A stretch of DNA of 64,000 bases, taken from NCBI RefSeq assembly GCF_026626335.1, contig NZ_JAPNTZ010000020.1:150029-214028 (forward strand), in the 5' to 3' direction. Under the pieces are notes generated by a model, which did not search any database, was not told the origin of the DNA, and saw only the letters and a list, made by a program, of their open reading frames with translations. Shown here one piece after another: positions 42,436 to 51,040 of this stretch (positions are counted from its first letter, which is position 1; the number at the start of each line of letters is the position of its first letter). The position numbers were made by a program, and so were the translations under genes. Source of the DNA: Paractinoplanes pyxinae (GTDB lineage Bacteria > Actinomycetota > Actinomycetes > Mycobacteriales > Micromonosporaceae).

Positions 42436-42455
42436 GTCACTTCGAAGGAGAAGCC

Positions 42456-43268
42456 ATGCCGACGATCCTCATGAACGGCGCCAGCCGCGGCATCGGGCTG
42501 CACGCTGCTGAACGCATGCTCGACAGCGATCCCACGCTGCGGCTGATCGTGATGGCCCGCGGCGAGCAACCGCCCCTGCCGCGCACGAGCATGCTGCGGG
42601 CCGATCTGACCTCGCTCGACAGCTTGCGCAAGGCGGCGGCGCAGATAAGTGAGCCGGTCGACGGGTACGTGGGCAACGCCGGCATCCAGATGACCAACGC
42701 GACGACACCGACGGCGGACGGCTTCGAGACGACGTTCGCGGTCAACGTGCTCGCCCACTTCCTGCTGCTGCGGCTCGTGCCGTTGGCCGAAGGTGCACGC
42801 GTGGTGGTGACGGGAAGCGACGCTCACTTCGGCGACTTCCGGCACAACCTCGGGCTGGTTCCGGCGCCCCGGTGGACCGACCCGGACAGGCTGGCCCGGC
42901 CCAACCCGGCGCGCAGCGGGCGGGGTGCGTACGCGGACAGCAAGCTGGGTGTGCTTTACCTGGTGCACGCGCTCGCCCGGCGCGGGGTCAACGCGTACAC
43001 GTGGAACCCGTCTTTCACCCCGGGCACGGGCCTGGTGCGGGCCGACCGGATCGGCAACGTGCTCTTCCGACGGGTGTTCCCGCTCATCCCCGGCGTCAAC
43101 ACCGCCCAACGAGCCGGCGCCCAGCTGGCCGCCGCCGCTGTGGGGCCGCTGGCGGCGCCTTCGGGCAGCTACATCGACCGTTCCAGCGTCGTCCCGTCGT
43201 CGCCCGAGTCGTACGACGAGGCGCGCGAGGAGGAGTTGTGGGCCGCAGCCGAGCGATTGACCGCGTGA
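42456..43268 (+). CDS. Short-chain dehydrogenase/reductase (SDR)
   Basis: 270 residues. 'MPTILMNGASRGIGLHAAER' is the cofactor Gly motif (Gly-x3-Gly-Ile-Gly), 'DGYVGNAGIQMT' the NAG motif, and the catalytic Tyr159-x3-Lys163 is in 'GAYADSKLG'. Ser in 'VVTGSDAHFGD' completes the triad. ATG 42456 follows GAAGGAG. Regulated by the divergent TetR protein through the triple operator; substrate unknown, possibly the inducer or a related compound. Confidence 0.92.
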   Translation: MPTILMNGASRGIGLHAAERMLDSDPTLRLIVMARGEQPPLPRTSMLRADLTSLDSLRKAAAQISEPVDGYVGNAGIQMTNATTPTADGFETTFAVNVLAHFLLLRLVPLAEGARVVVTGSDAHFGDFRHNLGLVPAPRWTDPDRLARPNPARSGRGAYADSKLGVLYLVHALARRGVNAYTWNPSFTPGTGLVRADRIGNVLFRRVFPLIPGVNTAQRAGAQLAAAAVGPLAAPSGSYIDRSSVVPSSPESYDEAREEELWAAAERLTA

Positions 43269-43848
43269 GAGTGGCTGTTTGTGTTCGTTCGCTGAGCGTT
43301 CGCTCATCCGTCGGGCGTTCGCTCATCGGCTGAGCGCTTGTTGGTCACTTTGCACGCTCGCTCATGGTTGGACGCCGTTCTGCCCGTCCACTGAGCGATT
43401 GGCGCCGACGAGGTGGCGCGAATCTGTTCGTAGGTGCGCGTTCGCTCAACCCCGCGCAGGGGTTCGCTCACTTTCGTGCTCGCTCAACCGCTGCGCGACC
43501 GCTCAGCTGCTGACGGTTCGCTCGATCACTGCACGTTGGGCCGGCCACCCCGCGATCGCTCAGTCGCTGCACGTTCGGCCATCGACTGCGCGTTCGGCCA
43601 TGTGCTGAGCGTTAGCAACCACCGTGCGTTCGCTCAACTGCTGGGATAGTCGCCCGCCTACCGCGCGGTCCGCTCAATCACTGCGCGTCGGCCGGCTCCC
43701 CCGTGATCGTTCAGCAGCTGCGCGCTTGGCCATCGGCTGCGCGTTTGGCTGTTGGCTGTGCATTCGCGCGGACGTTAGGTGTTGGGCTCATAGAGGGTGC
43801 ACAGGGTTGGCACAGAGGGGGCGTAGGGGCGGGGCCGAACGTTGCGGC
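43269..43848. repeat. Intergenic field of degenerate CGCTCA-type repeats
   Basis: 580 bases without a convincing gene. CGCTCA occurs ten times (43301, 43320, 43359, 43443, 43465, 43481, 43500, 43557, 43631, 43671), often as GTTCGCTCA and followed by a CTGCG-type element; further variants (TGAGCG, GATCGTTCAG, CTGCGCGTT) fill the gaps. Spacing is irregular, about 16-80 bases, so it is not a CRISPR. Open frames in the region are by-products of the repeat. The last 80 bases hold the promoter side of the glycosyltransferase gene. Confidence 0.7.
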
Positions 43849-46152
43849 ATGACGACGTTGATGGAACGGCCTGCGGCTGGGGCCCGGGCACGGCATGAGG
43901 CGCCGCGCGTACGTAGGGAACCTAAGTGGCCGATTGTGGCGCTCTTGGTTGGGGCGGCGGTTCTTTATCTGTGGGACCTGAGCGCGTCGGGCTGGGGGAA
44001 CAACTTTTATGCGGCGGCGGCCCAGGCGGGGGCGCAGAGCTGGAAGGCCTGGCTGTTCGGGTCGCTCGATGCGGGTAACGCCATCACCGTCGACAAACCG
44101 CCGGCTGCGTTGTGGGTGATGGGGCTGTCGGCGCGCATTTTCGGCGTCAACAGTTGGGCGATCCTGGCTCCGCAGGCGCTCATGGGGGTGGCGAGTGTCT
44201 GGTTCCTGTACGCGGCGGTCAAGCGCTGGTTCGGTACGACGGCGGGGCTGGTTGCGGGGGCGGCGCTCGCGCTGACACCCGTGGCGGTGCTGATGTTCCG
44301 CTACGACAACCCGGACGCGCTGCTCGTGCTGCTTATGACGGCGGGCGCGTACACGACCGTACGAGCGGTCGAGAAGGCTTCTTGGAAGTGGCTCGCGCTG
44401 ACCGGGGTGCTGCTCGGCTTCGGGTTCCTGGCGAAGATGATGCAGGCATTCCTGGTGCTGCCCGGGTTCGCGCTTGTCTATCTGGTCGCGGCGCCGACCG
44501 GACTGGGCAAGCGGATCCGGGACCTGCTGGTGGCCGGGCTCGCGCTGGTCGTGTCGGCCGGGTGGTACGTGGCGCTGGTGTCGCTGTGGCCGGCGTCGTC
44601 ACGGCCGTACATCGCTGGATCGACCAACAACACACTGTGGGAGCTGGCGCTCGGGTACAACGGGCTGGGGCGGATCCTGGGCGGCTCCGGCAACGGAGGC
44701 GGGGGCGGTGGCGGTGGGGGCGGTGGGAACACCGGGTTCGGCGGGGCGACCGGCATCGGGCGGCTGTTCGGATCGTCCATGGGCCTGGAGATCTCGTGGC
44801 TGCTGCCCGCGGCGCTGATCGCGCTGGTCGCGGTGCTGGCCGCTACTTGGAGGACTCCGCGTACCGACCGCACCCGGGCCGCGATGGTGATGTGGGGCGG
44901 CTGGGTGCTGGTCACCGGGCTCACGTTCTCGTTCATGAGCGGCACGATCCACCCGTACTACACGGTGGCCCTCGCCCCGGGCATCGCCGCGCTGGTAGGC
45001 ATCTGCGGCCGGGTGCTGTGGCAGCGCCGCGACCAGTTCTGGGGTCGCGCGCTGCTGGCGGCGATGATCGCGGCGACCGCGGTGTGGGGCTGGGTGCTGC
45101 TCGGCCGCACCGACTGGCTGCCGGCCCTGCGGTGGGTCTCGCTCGCCCTCGGCGTGACGCTGGCGCTGTTCCTGCTGGTGCTCGCCCTCCGGTGGCGGCG
45201 GCTCGCGGTGGTGGCACTGGCCGCAGCCATCCTCTCGGCCGGCGCCGGCAGCGCCGCCTACGCCGCGGCAACAGTGACGGTCCCGCACACCGGCTCGATC
45301 CCCTCTTCCGGCCCGTCCGGCGTCTCCACCGGCGGAATGGGCGGCGGTATGGGCGGCCGAGGCTTCAACCGCGACGGCGGGCAGGGCGGACCGCCCTCGC
45401 TCGACAACGAAAACCAGGCCGCCTCCGGAACAGGTTCGTCCTCATCAACCGGCTCCGGTACGGGGGCTACCGGCTCCGACTCGGTTACTTCCGACTCTGA
45501 CTCGACGGATAGCACCTCGGGCGCGGCCGGCGCGGGCTCGGGCGCGGCCGGCTCGGGGTCGGTCGGCTCGGGGTCGGTCGGCTCGGGGTCGGCCGCCTCC
45601 GATTCCGGCTCGGGCGGCGCGACCAATATCGGCTCGGGCGGCACGGCCGGCGCGGCGGACACAGGTTCGGGATCGGCTGGCTCGGGTTCGAGCGCCGGCA
45701 CTGACGCTACGACCGGCAGCGGCGAGGCGGGATCGCCGGCCGGCGACGGGGCGTCGGCGGGCGAACCGCCGAGCGGAGGCGGCGGCATGGGTGGTGGCAC
45801 GAGCGCCAACAGCGAGCTGACCGCGCTGCTCAAGGCCAGCACGACGAAGTGGTCCGCGGCCATCAGCGGTGCGACTTCAGCGGCCGACCTCGAGCTGGCC
45901 AGTGGAACTTCGGTGATCGCTCTGGGCGGCTGGAACGGCAGCGACCCCTCCCCCACCCTCGCGCAGTTCCAGGCCTACGTGGCCGCCGGCCAGGTCCACT
46001 ACTACATCTCGGGCGGCGGCATGGGCGGCGGTGGCGGAGCGGGCGGTGAGTCCACTCAGGCCAGTCAGATCGCCAGCTGGGTAGCCGACCACTACACAGC
46101 CACGACAGTAGGCAGCACCACCGTCTACGACCTGACCCAAACAGCCGGCTGA
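43849..46152 (+). CDS. GT39/ArnT-like membrane glycosyltransferase
   Basis: 767 residues. First helix 'IVALLVGAAVLYLWDLSASG' then the catalytic loop 'NNFYAAAAQAGAQSWKAWLF' (Asp-type loop in 'DLSASGWGNNFYAAA') and 'GNAITVDKPPAALWVMGLSA', as in actinobacterial ArnT/PMT-like enzymes with about 11-13 helices. A Gly run lies at about residues 283-296. A long Ser/Gly low-complexity region (about 480-650) leads to a C-terminal soluble domain ending 'TATTVGSTTVYDLT'. It likely transfers a sugar from a polyprenyl phosphate to an envelope acceptor on the outer face. Ribosome site weak; flanked on both sides by repeat fields. Confidence 0.88.
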   Translation: MTTLMERPAAGARARHEAPRVRREPKWPIVALLVGAAVLYLWDLSASGWGNNFYAAAAQAGAQSWKAWLFGSLDAGNAITVDKPPAALWVMGLSARIFGVNSWAILAPQALMGVASVWFLYAAVKRWFGTTAGLVAGAALALTPVAVLMFRYDNPDALLVLLMTAGAYTTVRAVEKASWKWLALTGVLLGFGFLAKMMQAFLVLPGFALVYLVAAPTGLGKRIRDLLVAGLALVVSAGWYVALVSLWPASSRPYIAGSTNNTLWELALGYNGLGRILGGSGNGGGGGGGGGGGNTGFGGATGIGRLFGSSMGLEISWLLPAALIALVAVLAATWRTPRTDRTRAAMVMWGGWVLVTGLTFSFMSGTIHPYYTVALAPGIAALVGICGRVLWQRRDQFWGRALLAAMIAATAVWGWVLLGRTDWLPALRWVSLALGVTLALFLLVLALRWRRLAVVALAAAILSAGAGSAAYAAATVTVPHTGSIPSSGPSGVSTGGMGGGMGGRGFNRDGGQGGPPSLDNENQAASGTGSSSSTGSGTGATGSDSVTSDSDSTDSTSGAAGAGSGAAGSGSVGSGSVGSGSAASDSGSGGATNIGSGGTAGAADTGSGSAGSGSSAGTDATTGSGEAGSPAGDGASAGEPPSGGGGMGGGTSANSELTALLKASTTKWSAAISGATSAADLELASGTSVIALGGWNGSDPSPTLAQFQAYVAAGQVHYYISGGGMGGGGGAGGESTQASQIASWVADHYTATTVGSTTVYDLTQTAG

Positions 46153-46433
46153 CACAACGAATACGGAGCCCCGCGTCCCGCCAGACGCGGGGCTCCGCCG
46201 GGCATCCCCTCTTTGCGATCGCTCAAACCCTCAACCACCGCTACCACCCAACCGAGCGACCCAAGCGCCAACGAACGCCTTGGCCGCTCGATGAGCTAGC
46301 CGCGGCCATTGTTGAGTGGTGCCGACGGCAGAGCAGACGGTTCTTGTGCGGTGTGGTCACTGGCCACGGTTTGCGCAAGTGACCTCGTACGCAGTAATTA
46401 GGGCTTCCTAGGAGGCTAGCTAGCAGGTCGGCA
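46153..46433. other. Intergenic region: terminator and repeat remnant
   Basis: 281 bases between convergent genes. After a strong hairpin come GCGATCGCTCAAACCC (from about 46216) and GGCCGCTCGATGAG, which resemble the CGCTCA elements found upstream of the glycosyltransferase, plus CCGAGCG variants. No gene is seen. Confidence 0.5.
46164..46197. terminator. Strong hairpin after the glycosyltransferase
   Basis: CGGAGCCCCGCGTC and GACGCGGGGCTCCG form a perfect 14-bp stem with a 6-base loop, 12 bases after the glycosyltransferase stop. No T-run follows. Confidence 0.75.
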
Positions 46434-49019
46434 TTAGCTCGCGGCGGTGAGGCTGGGGAGGCCTGTTTCGAGAAGGCGGGTGGCTTCGGCGGATGGCAGC
46501 GGGCGGGACAGGAAATAGCCCTGGCCGTAGTCGCAGGTCATCTCGCGCAGGACGGCGACCTGTGCCGCATTCTCGACGCCTTCGGCCACCGTTTTCATGC
46601 CGAAACGCTGGCCGAGGCGGACGATTGTGCGGACCAGCGTCTCGTCCTCGGCGTCGCCGCTGCCGAGGCGGTCGACGAAGGAGCGGTCGATCTTCAGGAC
46701 GTCCATGGGGAAGCGGCGCAGGTAGGCCAACGACGAATACCCCGTACCGAAATCGTCCATGGCCAGCATGACGCCGAGCGCCTTCAGGCTGACGATTCGG
46801 GCTAGGTTCTCGTCGGTGTCGGTGAGCAGCACGCTCTCGGTCATCTCGAGGCACAGCTGGTCGGCCGGCATGCCCGTCTCGGCGAGCACCTCCGCCACCG
46901 TCAGAGCCAGGTCGCCGGCCTCGAACTGGCGCACCGAGACGTTGACCGCCATCTTGAGCGGGCGGCCCCAGGCCACCGCCTGGCGGCACGCCTCGGCCAG
47001 CACCCAGCGGCCCAGCGGCACGATCAGGCCGGTCGACTCGGCCACGCCGATGAAGTCGAGCGGGGGCACCATGCCGCGGGTCGGGTGGTTCCAGCGCACC
47101 AGGGCCTCGAAGCCGACGATCTCGCCCGAGGTCAGGTCGACCGTCGGCTGGTAGTGCAGCACCAGCTCGTCACGTTCGAGCGCCAAGCGCAAATCGTCGG
47201 CCAGCGACAGCCGTTGCATGAGCGCGTCGTGCATCTTCGGGTGGTAGGCCGCGTACACGCCGCCGCCCGCCTCCTTCGCGCGGTACATGGCCAGGTCGGC
47301 GTTGCGCTGGAGTTGTTCGATGTCGCTCGCGTCGGCGGCCGAGGCCATGCCGATGCCGGCGCCCACGTGCAACACCCGGCCGTCGACGTCGAACGGCTCG
47401 TCCAGGTGCTCGAGGATGCGGGCGGCCAGCGCCTCCGCGTCCGTGCGGGCGTCGGGCGAGGCCACGATCACGGCGAACTCGTCGCCGCCGAGGCGGGCCA
47501 CGGTGTGCGGCGGCGGCACCGCGTGCAGCAGCCGGGCCGCGACCTGCACCAGCAGCTGGTCGCCGGCCGCGTGCCCGAGGCTGTCGTTGACCTCTTTGAA
47601 GCCGTCCAGGTCGAGGAACAGCACCGCCACGTGCTCGCGGCACTCCTGCTCGGCGACCGCGGTGGCCAGCCGCTCGCGGAACAGCGCGCGGTTCTCCAGC
47701 CCGGTCAGCGCGTCGTGGTACGCGTCGTGGCGCAGCTGGTCCTGCAGCTCGCGGGCCTCGCTCACGTCCTTGGTGTTGAAGACCAGGCCGTGGATGTACG
47801 GGTCCTCGAGCTTGTTGGTGATGATCATCTCGGACAGGCGGCGGCTGCCGTCCTGGTGCGGCAGCCGCACCTCGATGGTGACCGTGCCGCCGGGCCGGCC
47901 GACGACGTCGTCGATCGCCGCCTGAATGCTCGCGGCGGCCTTACTTCCGACCACGTCGACGAGGCGCTTGCCGACGAGCGTCGTCAGCGGGAAGCCGAAG
48001 ATGCGCTCGACCGACGAGCTCTGGTAGCGGACGGTCGAGTCGGCTTCGAGGATGGCCAGCGACTCGGAGCTCTGCTCGACGAGCGCGCGGAAGTGCTGCT
48101 CGCGGTTGGCCAGTTCGGCCGTGCGGCCGGTGACCCTGTCCTCGAGCTTGCGCGCCAGCTGGTGGTTGTCGCGCGCCAGCAGCACACCGCGCAACACGAT
48201 GAGCAGGATGCACAGGAACCGGCACCAGGTGCCGACGCGGGTCGGGTGACCGCCCTGAGCCATCCACAGCCCGCCGACGACAAGAGTCAGGACCACTACG
48301 GCGTACGGAAGAACGACGCCCACCGACCAGCGGCCCGCACCGGCCTGGGTATCCGGCGTGTAGGTGGCGAGAGAACTGCGCACGGCCCGTACGGTGGCCA
48401 GCAGGATCAGCCCGAGGCCGGCGCACCACCCGGCGCCGGCCAGCGAGAGCCCCGTGCCGCCGCCGGCCGCGAACCGGAGTGCGGCGCTGTCGGCAACCGC
48501 CATCGTGAACAGCCCGGCGCAGACGGGGGTGAGCGCTCGCGAACCCGGATAGTGCGCGCTCCACCGCGACAGGGCGGAAAGCGCGACCGTGGCCAGCAGG
48601 ACGTCGGCCACCGGGCGCACGATGGCGTCGGCCACCCCGGCGGCCAGGGCCGGCAAAATCACCACGTTGTACGAGACCACGAACAGCGAGAAGCCGACGA
48701 GCAGCGCGTCGATGGCGGTGCGGACCCGGGTCAGGCGGCTGCTGCCCTTGGGCGACGGGATGGCGAACAGGCAGAGCGTCGCCAGGCCGACCAGCGCGAG
48801 ACGACCGGGGCTGGACAGGCTGGCCATGATGCCCACGCCGAGAGCGATCCACGCCAGCCGTACGGCGCCCGAACGCCTTCGCGAGACGACGACGCAAGCC
48901 GTCGCGAGCGCGGTGGTGACCAGGACGATCAGCACCGCGATGACCGCCGGCGGCGCCGTGAGGCCCAGCACGACGGCCGAGAACAGAATGAGCACGGGAA
49001 GCGTGGCGCCGGACGTCAT
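46434..49019 (-). CDS. Membrane GGDEF-EAL cyclic-di-GMP protein with PAS domain
   Basis: 861 residues: about eight N-terminal membrane helices (1-290), a linker helix, a PAS domain (about 315-430, 'YQSSSVERIFGFPLTTLVGK'), a GGDEF domain with intact GGDEF at 511-515, and an EAL domain with EAL at 638-640, 'DDFGTGYSSLAYLRRFP' and 'KTVAEGVEN'. All main catalytic residues for both diguanylate cyclase and phosphodiesterase are present, so it may be bifunctional. An RxxD inhibitory site is not evident to me. ATG 49019 follows AGGGGA. Controls cyclic-di-GMP in response to membrane and PAS signals. Confidence 0.94.
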   Translation of the reverse strand: MTSGATLPVLILFSAVVLGLTAPPAVIAVLIVLVTTALATACVVVSRRRSGAVRLAWIALGVGIMASLSSPGRLALVGLATLCLFAIPSPKGSSRLTRVRTAIDALLVGFSLFVVSYNVVILPALAAGVADAIVRPVADVLLATVALSALSRWSAHYPGSRALTPVCAGLFTMAVADSAALRFAAGGGTGLSLAGAGWCAGLGLILLATVRAVRSSLATYTPDTQAGAGRWSVGVVLPYAVVVLTLVVGGLWMAQGGHPTRVGTWCRFLCILLIVLRGVLLARDNHQLARKLEDRVTGRTAELANREQHFRALVEQSSESLAILEADSTVRYQSSSVERIFGFPLTTLVGKRLVDVVGSKAAASIQAAIDDVVGRPGGTVTIEVRLPHQDGSRRLSEMIITNKLEDPYIHGLVFNTKDVSEARELQDQLRHDAYHDALTGLENRALFRERLATAVAEQECREHVAVLFLDLDGFKEVNDSLGHAAGDQLLVQVAARLLHAVPPPHTVARLGGDEFAVIVASPDARTDAEALAARILEHLDEPFDVDGRVLHVGAGIGMASAADASDIEQLQRNADLAMYRAKEAGGGVYAAYHPKMHDALMQRLSLADDLRLALERDELVLHYQPTVDLTSGEIVGFEALVRWNHPTRGMVPPLDFIGVAESTGLIVPLGRWVLAEACRQAVAWGRPLKMAVNVSVRQFEAGDLALTVAEVLAETGMPADQLCLEMTESVLLTDTDENLARIVSLKALGVMLAMDDFGTGYSSLAYLRRFPMDVLKIDRSFVDRLGSGDAEDETLVRTIVRLGQRFGMKTVAEGVENAAQVAVLREMTCDYGQGYFLSRPLPSAEATRLLETGLPSLTAAS

Positions 49020-49084
49020 CAAGTCCCCTCCCCCTCGCCCATGCCTTCAGGATCGGAACCGGCCGGCATTAGTTGAGAAAATGA

Positions 49085-49119
49085 CTGCGGCGGCCCTCCC
49101 GAGGGGAAGGCCGCCGCAG
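49085..49119 (-). terminator. Terminator of the microprotein gene
   Basis: CTGCGGCGGCC and GGCCGCCGCAG form a perfect 11-bp stem with a 13-base loop, 14 bases after the microprotein stop; on the minus strand it is followed by TCATTTTCTC. It separates the microprotein from the GGDEF-EAL gene start. Confidence 0.75.
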
Positions 49120-49133
49120 CGGAAGAAGTCAGT

Positions 49134-49193
49134 TCACTTCTTCTTCTTGTTCTTCTTGTCCTTTTTCTTGTCCTTCTTGGACTTCTTCGCCAT
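49134..49193 (-). CDS. 19-residue lysine-rich microprotein
   Basis: Reading 49193 to 49134: ATG, 18 further codons, TGA. The product, MAKKSKKDKKKDKKNKKKK, has 13 Lys of 19 residues with no aromatic or hydrophobic residue beyond Met and Ala. GGGAGG lies seven bases upstream of the ATG and a strong hairpin with a T-rich tail follows the stop, so the unit has the layout of a real gene. Nearly all Lys codons are AAG (12 of 13), as in expressed high-GC genes. Likely cytosolic and nucleic-acid or polyanion binding; it could also be a tail-like or stress peptide. Function unknown. Confidence 0.6.
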   Translation of the reverse strand: MAKKSKKDKKKDKKNKKKK

Positions 49194-49344
49194 GGTGGAC
49201 CTCCCATCAACGTCGTCGTCGGCGCCGCCATCGGCGCCTCGCGTTAACGATAGGGAAATTCAATCCGTCGGGAAGCCCAACGCAGATGAACAAGATGTGT
49301 CACAAGCCACGAACATGATCGTGGGAAACTCTTGAAACTCCCGT

Positions 49345-50880
49345 TCAGCCCAGCTTGACCTTGAAGATCGGGTCGGCCGCCAGCTTCTTGAACGCGGCCA
49401 GCGCCGTGGCGGTGCTGTCGATGCTGATGTCGCGGTCGCCCTCGTCGTCCTTCTTGGTGTCGAAGTAAACGATCGCCTTGATGGCGGAACGCTTGGCCAG
49501 CTCGGGCAGGACGCTGTTGTAGACCGGGGCCTTGTCGGCGATCTTGCCGACGCGGTGGTAGGCGCCCCACTCGGCGACCATGATCGGCTTGGCGGCGTGC
49601 TTGGTGACGGCCCAGTCGTACCAGTTGGTGCCGCCGCCGGTCGGCGCGCGGTCGAGCAGGTCGTTGAACTTGCCGTAGTGGTAGTAGCCGGCCTCGGCGC
49701 TCACGTACGAGTCCAGACCCATCCAGTCGACGACGTCGTCACCGGGGTACAGGTCCTTCCACCAGCTCTGCGCCATCCACTTCTCGTTGCCCATGTAGGC
49801 CATGACGTTGACGACGTTGGTGACGCCCTGGGCCTTCAGGCGCAGGATCGTGTGGCGGTACATCGCGGCGAAGTCCTTGGCCTCCATGCCGGAGCCGGCC
49901 TTGGCCACCACGTCGTTCTCGGGCTCGTGGTTGAGGACGAGGAAGAACTTCTTGCCGTACGCCTTGGCCCGCGCGGCGAACGCGTCGATGCGCTTGTCCT
50001 GCTGGCCCTGGGCGACCTTGGCCCACGTCGAGCCGTACGCGATCTTCCAGTTCGTCAGCAGCACGCGGGGGCTGGCGGTCTCGGAGGTCATCGCGATCTC
50101 GGACTTGGTCGGGAAGATTTCGTCGCCCTTGTGGTACGTGTGGAAGATGGTCGAGGTGCGGCCGCTGAGCTTCTCCCAGTCGCGCAGAGCCTGGTCACGC
50201 GGGGCGTCGGTGAAACCGCCGGCCGCCGCGCCCCACAGGACGCCGCAGCTCGGCACAAGCTTCGCGTCGGTGACGCAGTTGCCGTTGTTCACGGGCTTCG
50301 CGGGCGCCGAGGGCACGGGCGGCGACACGTCGCCCTGCGTGGTGACCTCGAGGACCGGGGCGCCGCTGGTGGCCTCGGCCGAGTTGAAGCGGACGGCCGC
50401 GCCGGTCGAGGACAGGGCGAACGCGTACGTGCCGGGGCCCTTGACGACCTTGCCGAGGTCCACGCTGAGGGTCGCGCCGGGGACGGCCGACATCAGCACG
50501 GAGCCGAGGGCCGGGGCGTTGGCGGCGGTCAGCTTGCCCTCGGTCCAGGTGGTGTTGGCGACCTGGCGGACGGCGACCGTGCTGGGCGTCGAGGCCTGGG
50601 TGGTGAGCGTGAGGCGGGCGCCGGCGACCTTGGTGCCGGCCGGGACGGCGAACTTGAGGAACGAGGTCTTGGTCTCCTTGCCGGAGACGCCGGCGACCAG
50701 CTTGTTCTCGGCGCCGAAGACCACGCCGGTGCGGGCGCTCGAGACGTACGCGTCGTCGCCGGCCGTGATCTTCAGGGTCGTCGCGGCGGCGGCGTCCGCC
50801 GGGCTCGCGGCGGTGACGCCGGCGGCACCGGCGAGAACCGCGGTCAGGACCGAGTACTTCTTCAGCTTCGAACGACGCAC
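49345..50880 (-). CDS. Secreted GH26-like glycanase with CBM96-like domain
   Basis: 511 residues. Sec signal peptide ending at ADAAA; residues about 33-180 form a DNRLRE/CBM96-like beta domain ('AYVSSARTGVVFGAENKL', 'TKTSFLKFAVPAGTKVAGAR'). The C-terminal barrel resembles GH26 mannanase-like proteins: 'KKFFLVLNHEPENDV' with a likely acid Glu, and 'AAKPIMVAEWGAY' with a likely nucleophile Glu; 'GDDVVDWMGLDSYV' fits the same fold. GTG 50880 follows GGGGGAG. Substrate is probably a beta-mannan or related polysaccharide outside the cell. Confidence 0.82.
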   Translation of the reverse strand: MRRSKLKKYSVLTAVLAGAAGVTAASPADAAAATTLKITAGDDAYVSSARTGVVFGAENKLVAGVSGKETKTSFLKFAVPAGTKVAGARLTLTTQASTPSTVAVRQVANTTWTEGKLTAANAPALGSVLMSAVPGATLSVDLGKVVKGPGTYAFALSSTGAAVRFNSAEATSGAPVLEVTTQGDVSPPVPSAPAKPVNNGNCVTDAKLVPSCGVLWGAAAGGFTDAPRDQALRDWEKLSGRTSTIFHTYHKGDEIFPTKSEIAMTSETASPRVLLTNWKIAYGSTWAKVAQGQQDKRIDAFAARAKAYGKKFFLVLNHEPENDVVAKAGSGMEAKDFAAMYRHTILRLKAQGVTNVVNVMAYMGNEKWMAQSWWKDLYPGDDVVDWMGLDSYVSAEAGYYHYGKFNDLLDRAPTGGGTNWYDWAVTKHAAKPIMVAEWGAYHRVGKIADKAPVYNSVLPELAKRSAIKAIVYFDTKKDDEGDRDISIDSTATALAAFKKLAADPIFKVKLG

Positions 50881-51040
50881 TTTGCACTCCCCCGCTCTGT
50901 CCGGCCGTTGTCGGCCGGGCATGAGAAGAGATTGCGGGTGGTTCGGTGCGCGTCCAGTGCCCGTGCTGGTGCGGTCAGGTTGCGGCCGTACTTTTCCTCA
51001 AGTCTTGCTTTTCGGTGCTTGCGGCAGGTAGCCAGGGACC

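Noticed and set aside
43279..43649. Short plus-strand frames in the repeat field
   Set aside because: Arise from the repeats themselves; low-complexity Ser/Arg/Leu translation without a ribosome site.
43269..43848. CRISPR array
   Set aside because: CGCTCA elements are short, degenerate and irregularly spaced, with no constant repeat or spacer length and no cas genes.
47085..49076. 663-codon plus-strand frame
   Set aside because: Antisense of the GGDEF-EAL gene; composition of a shadow frame (Arg, Gly, Val rich without motifs).
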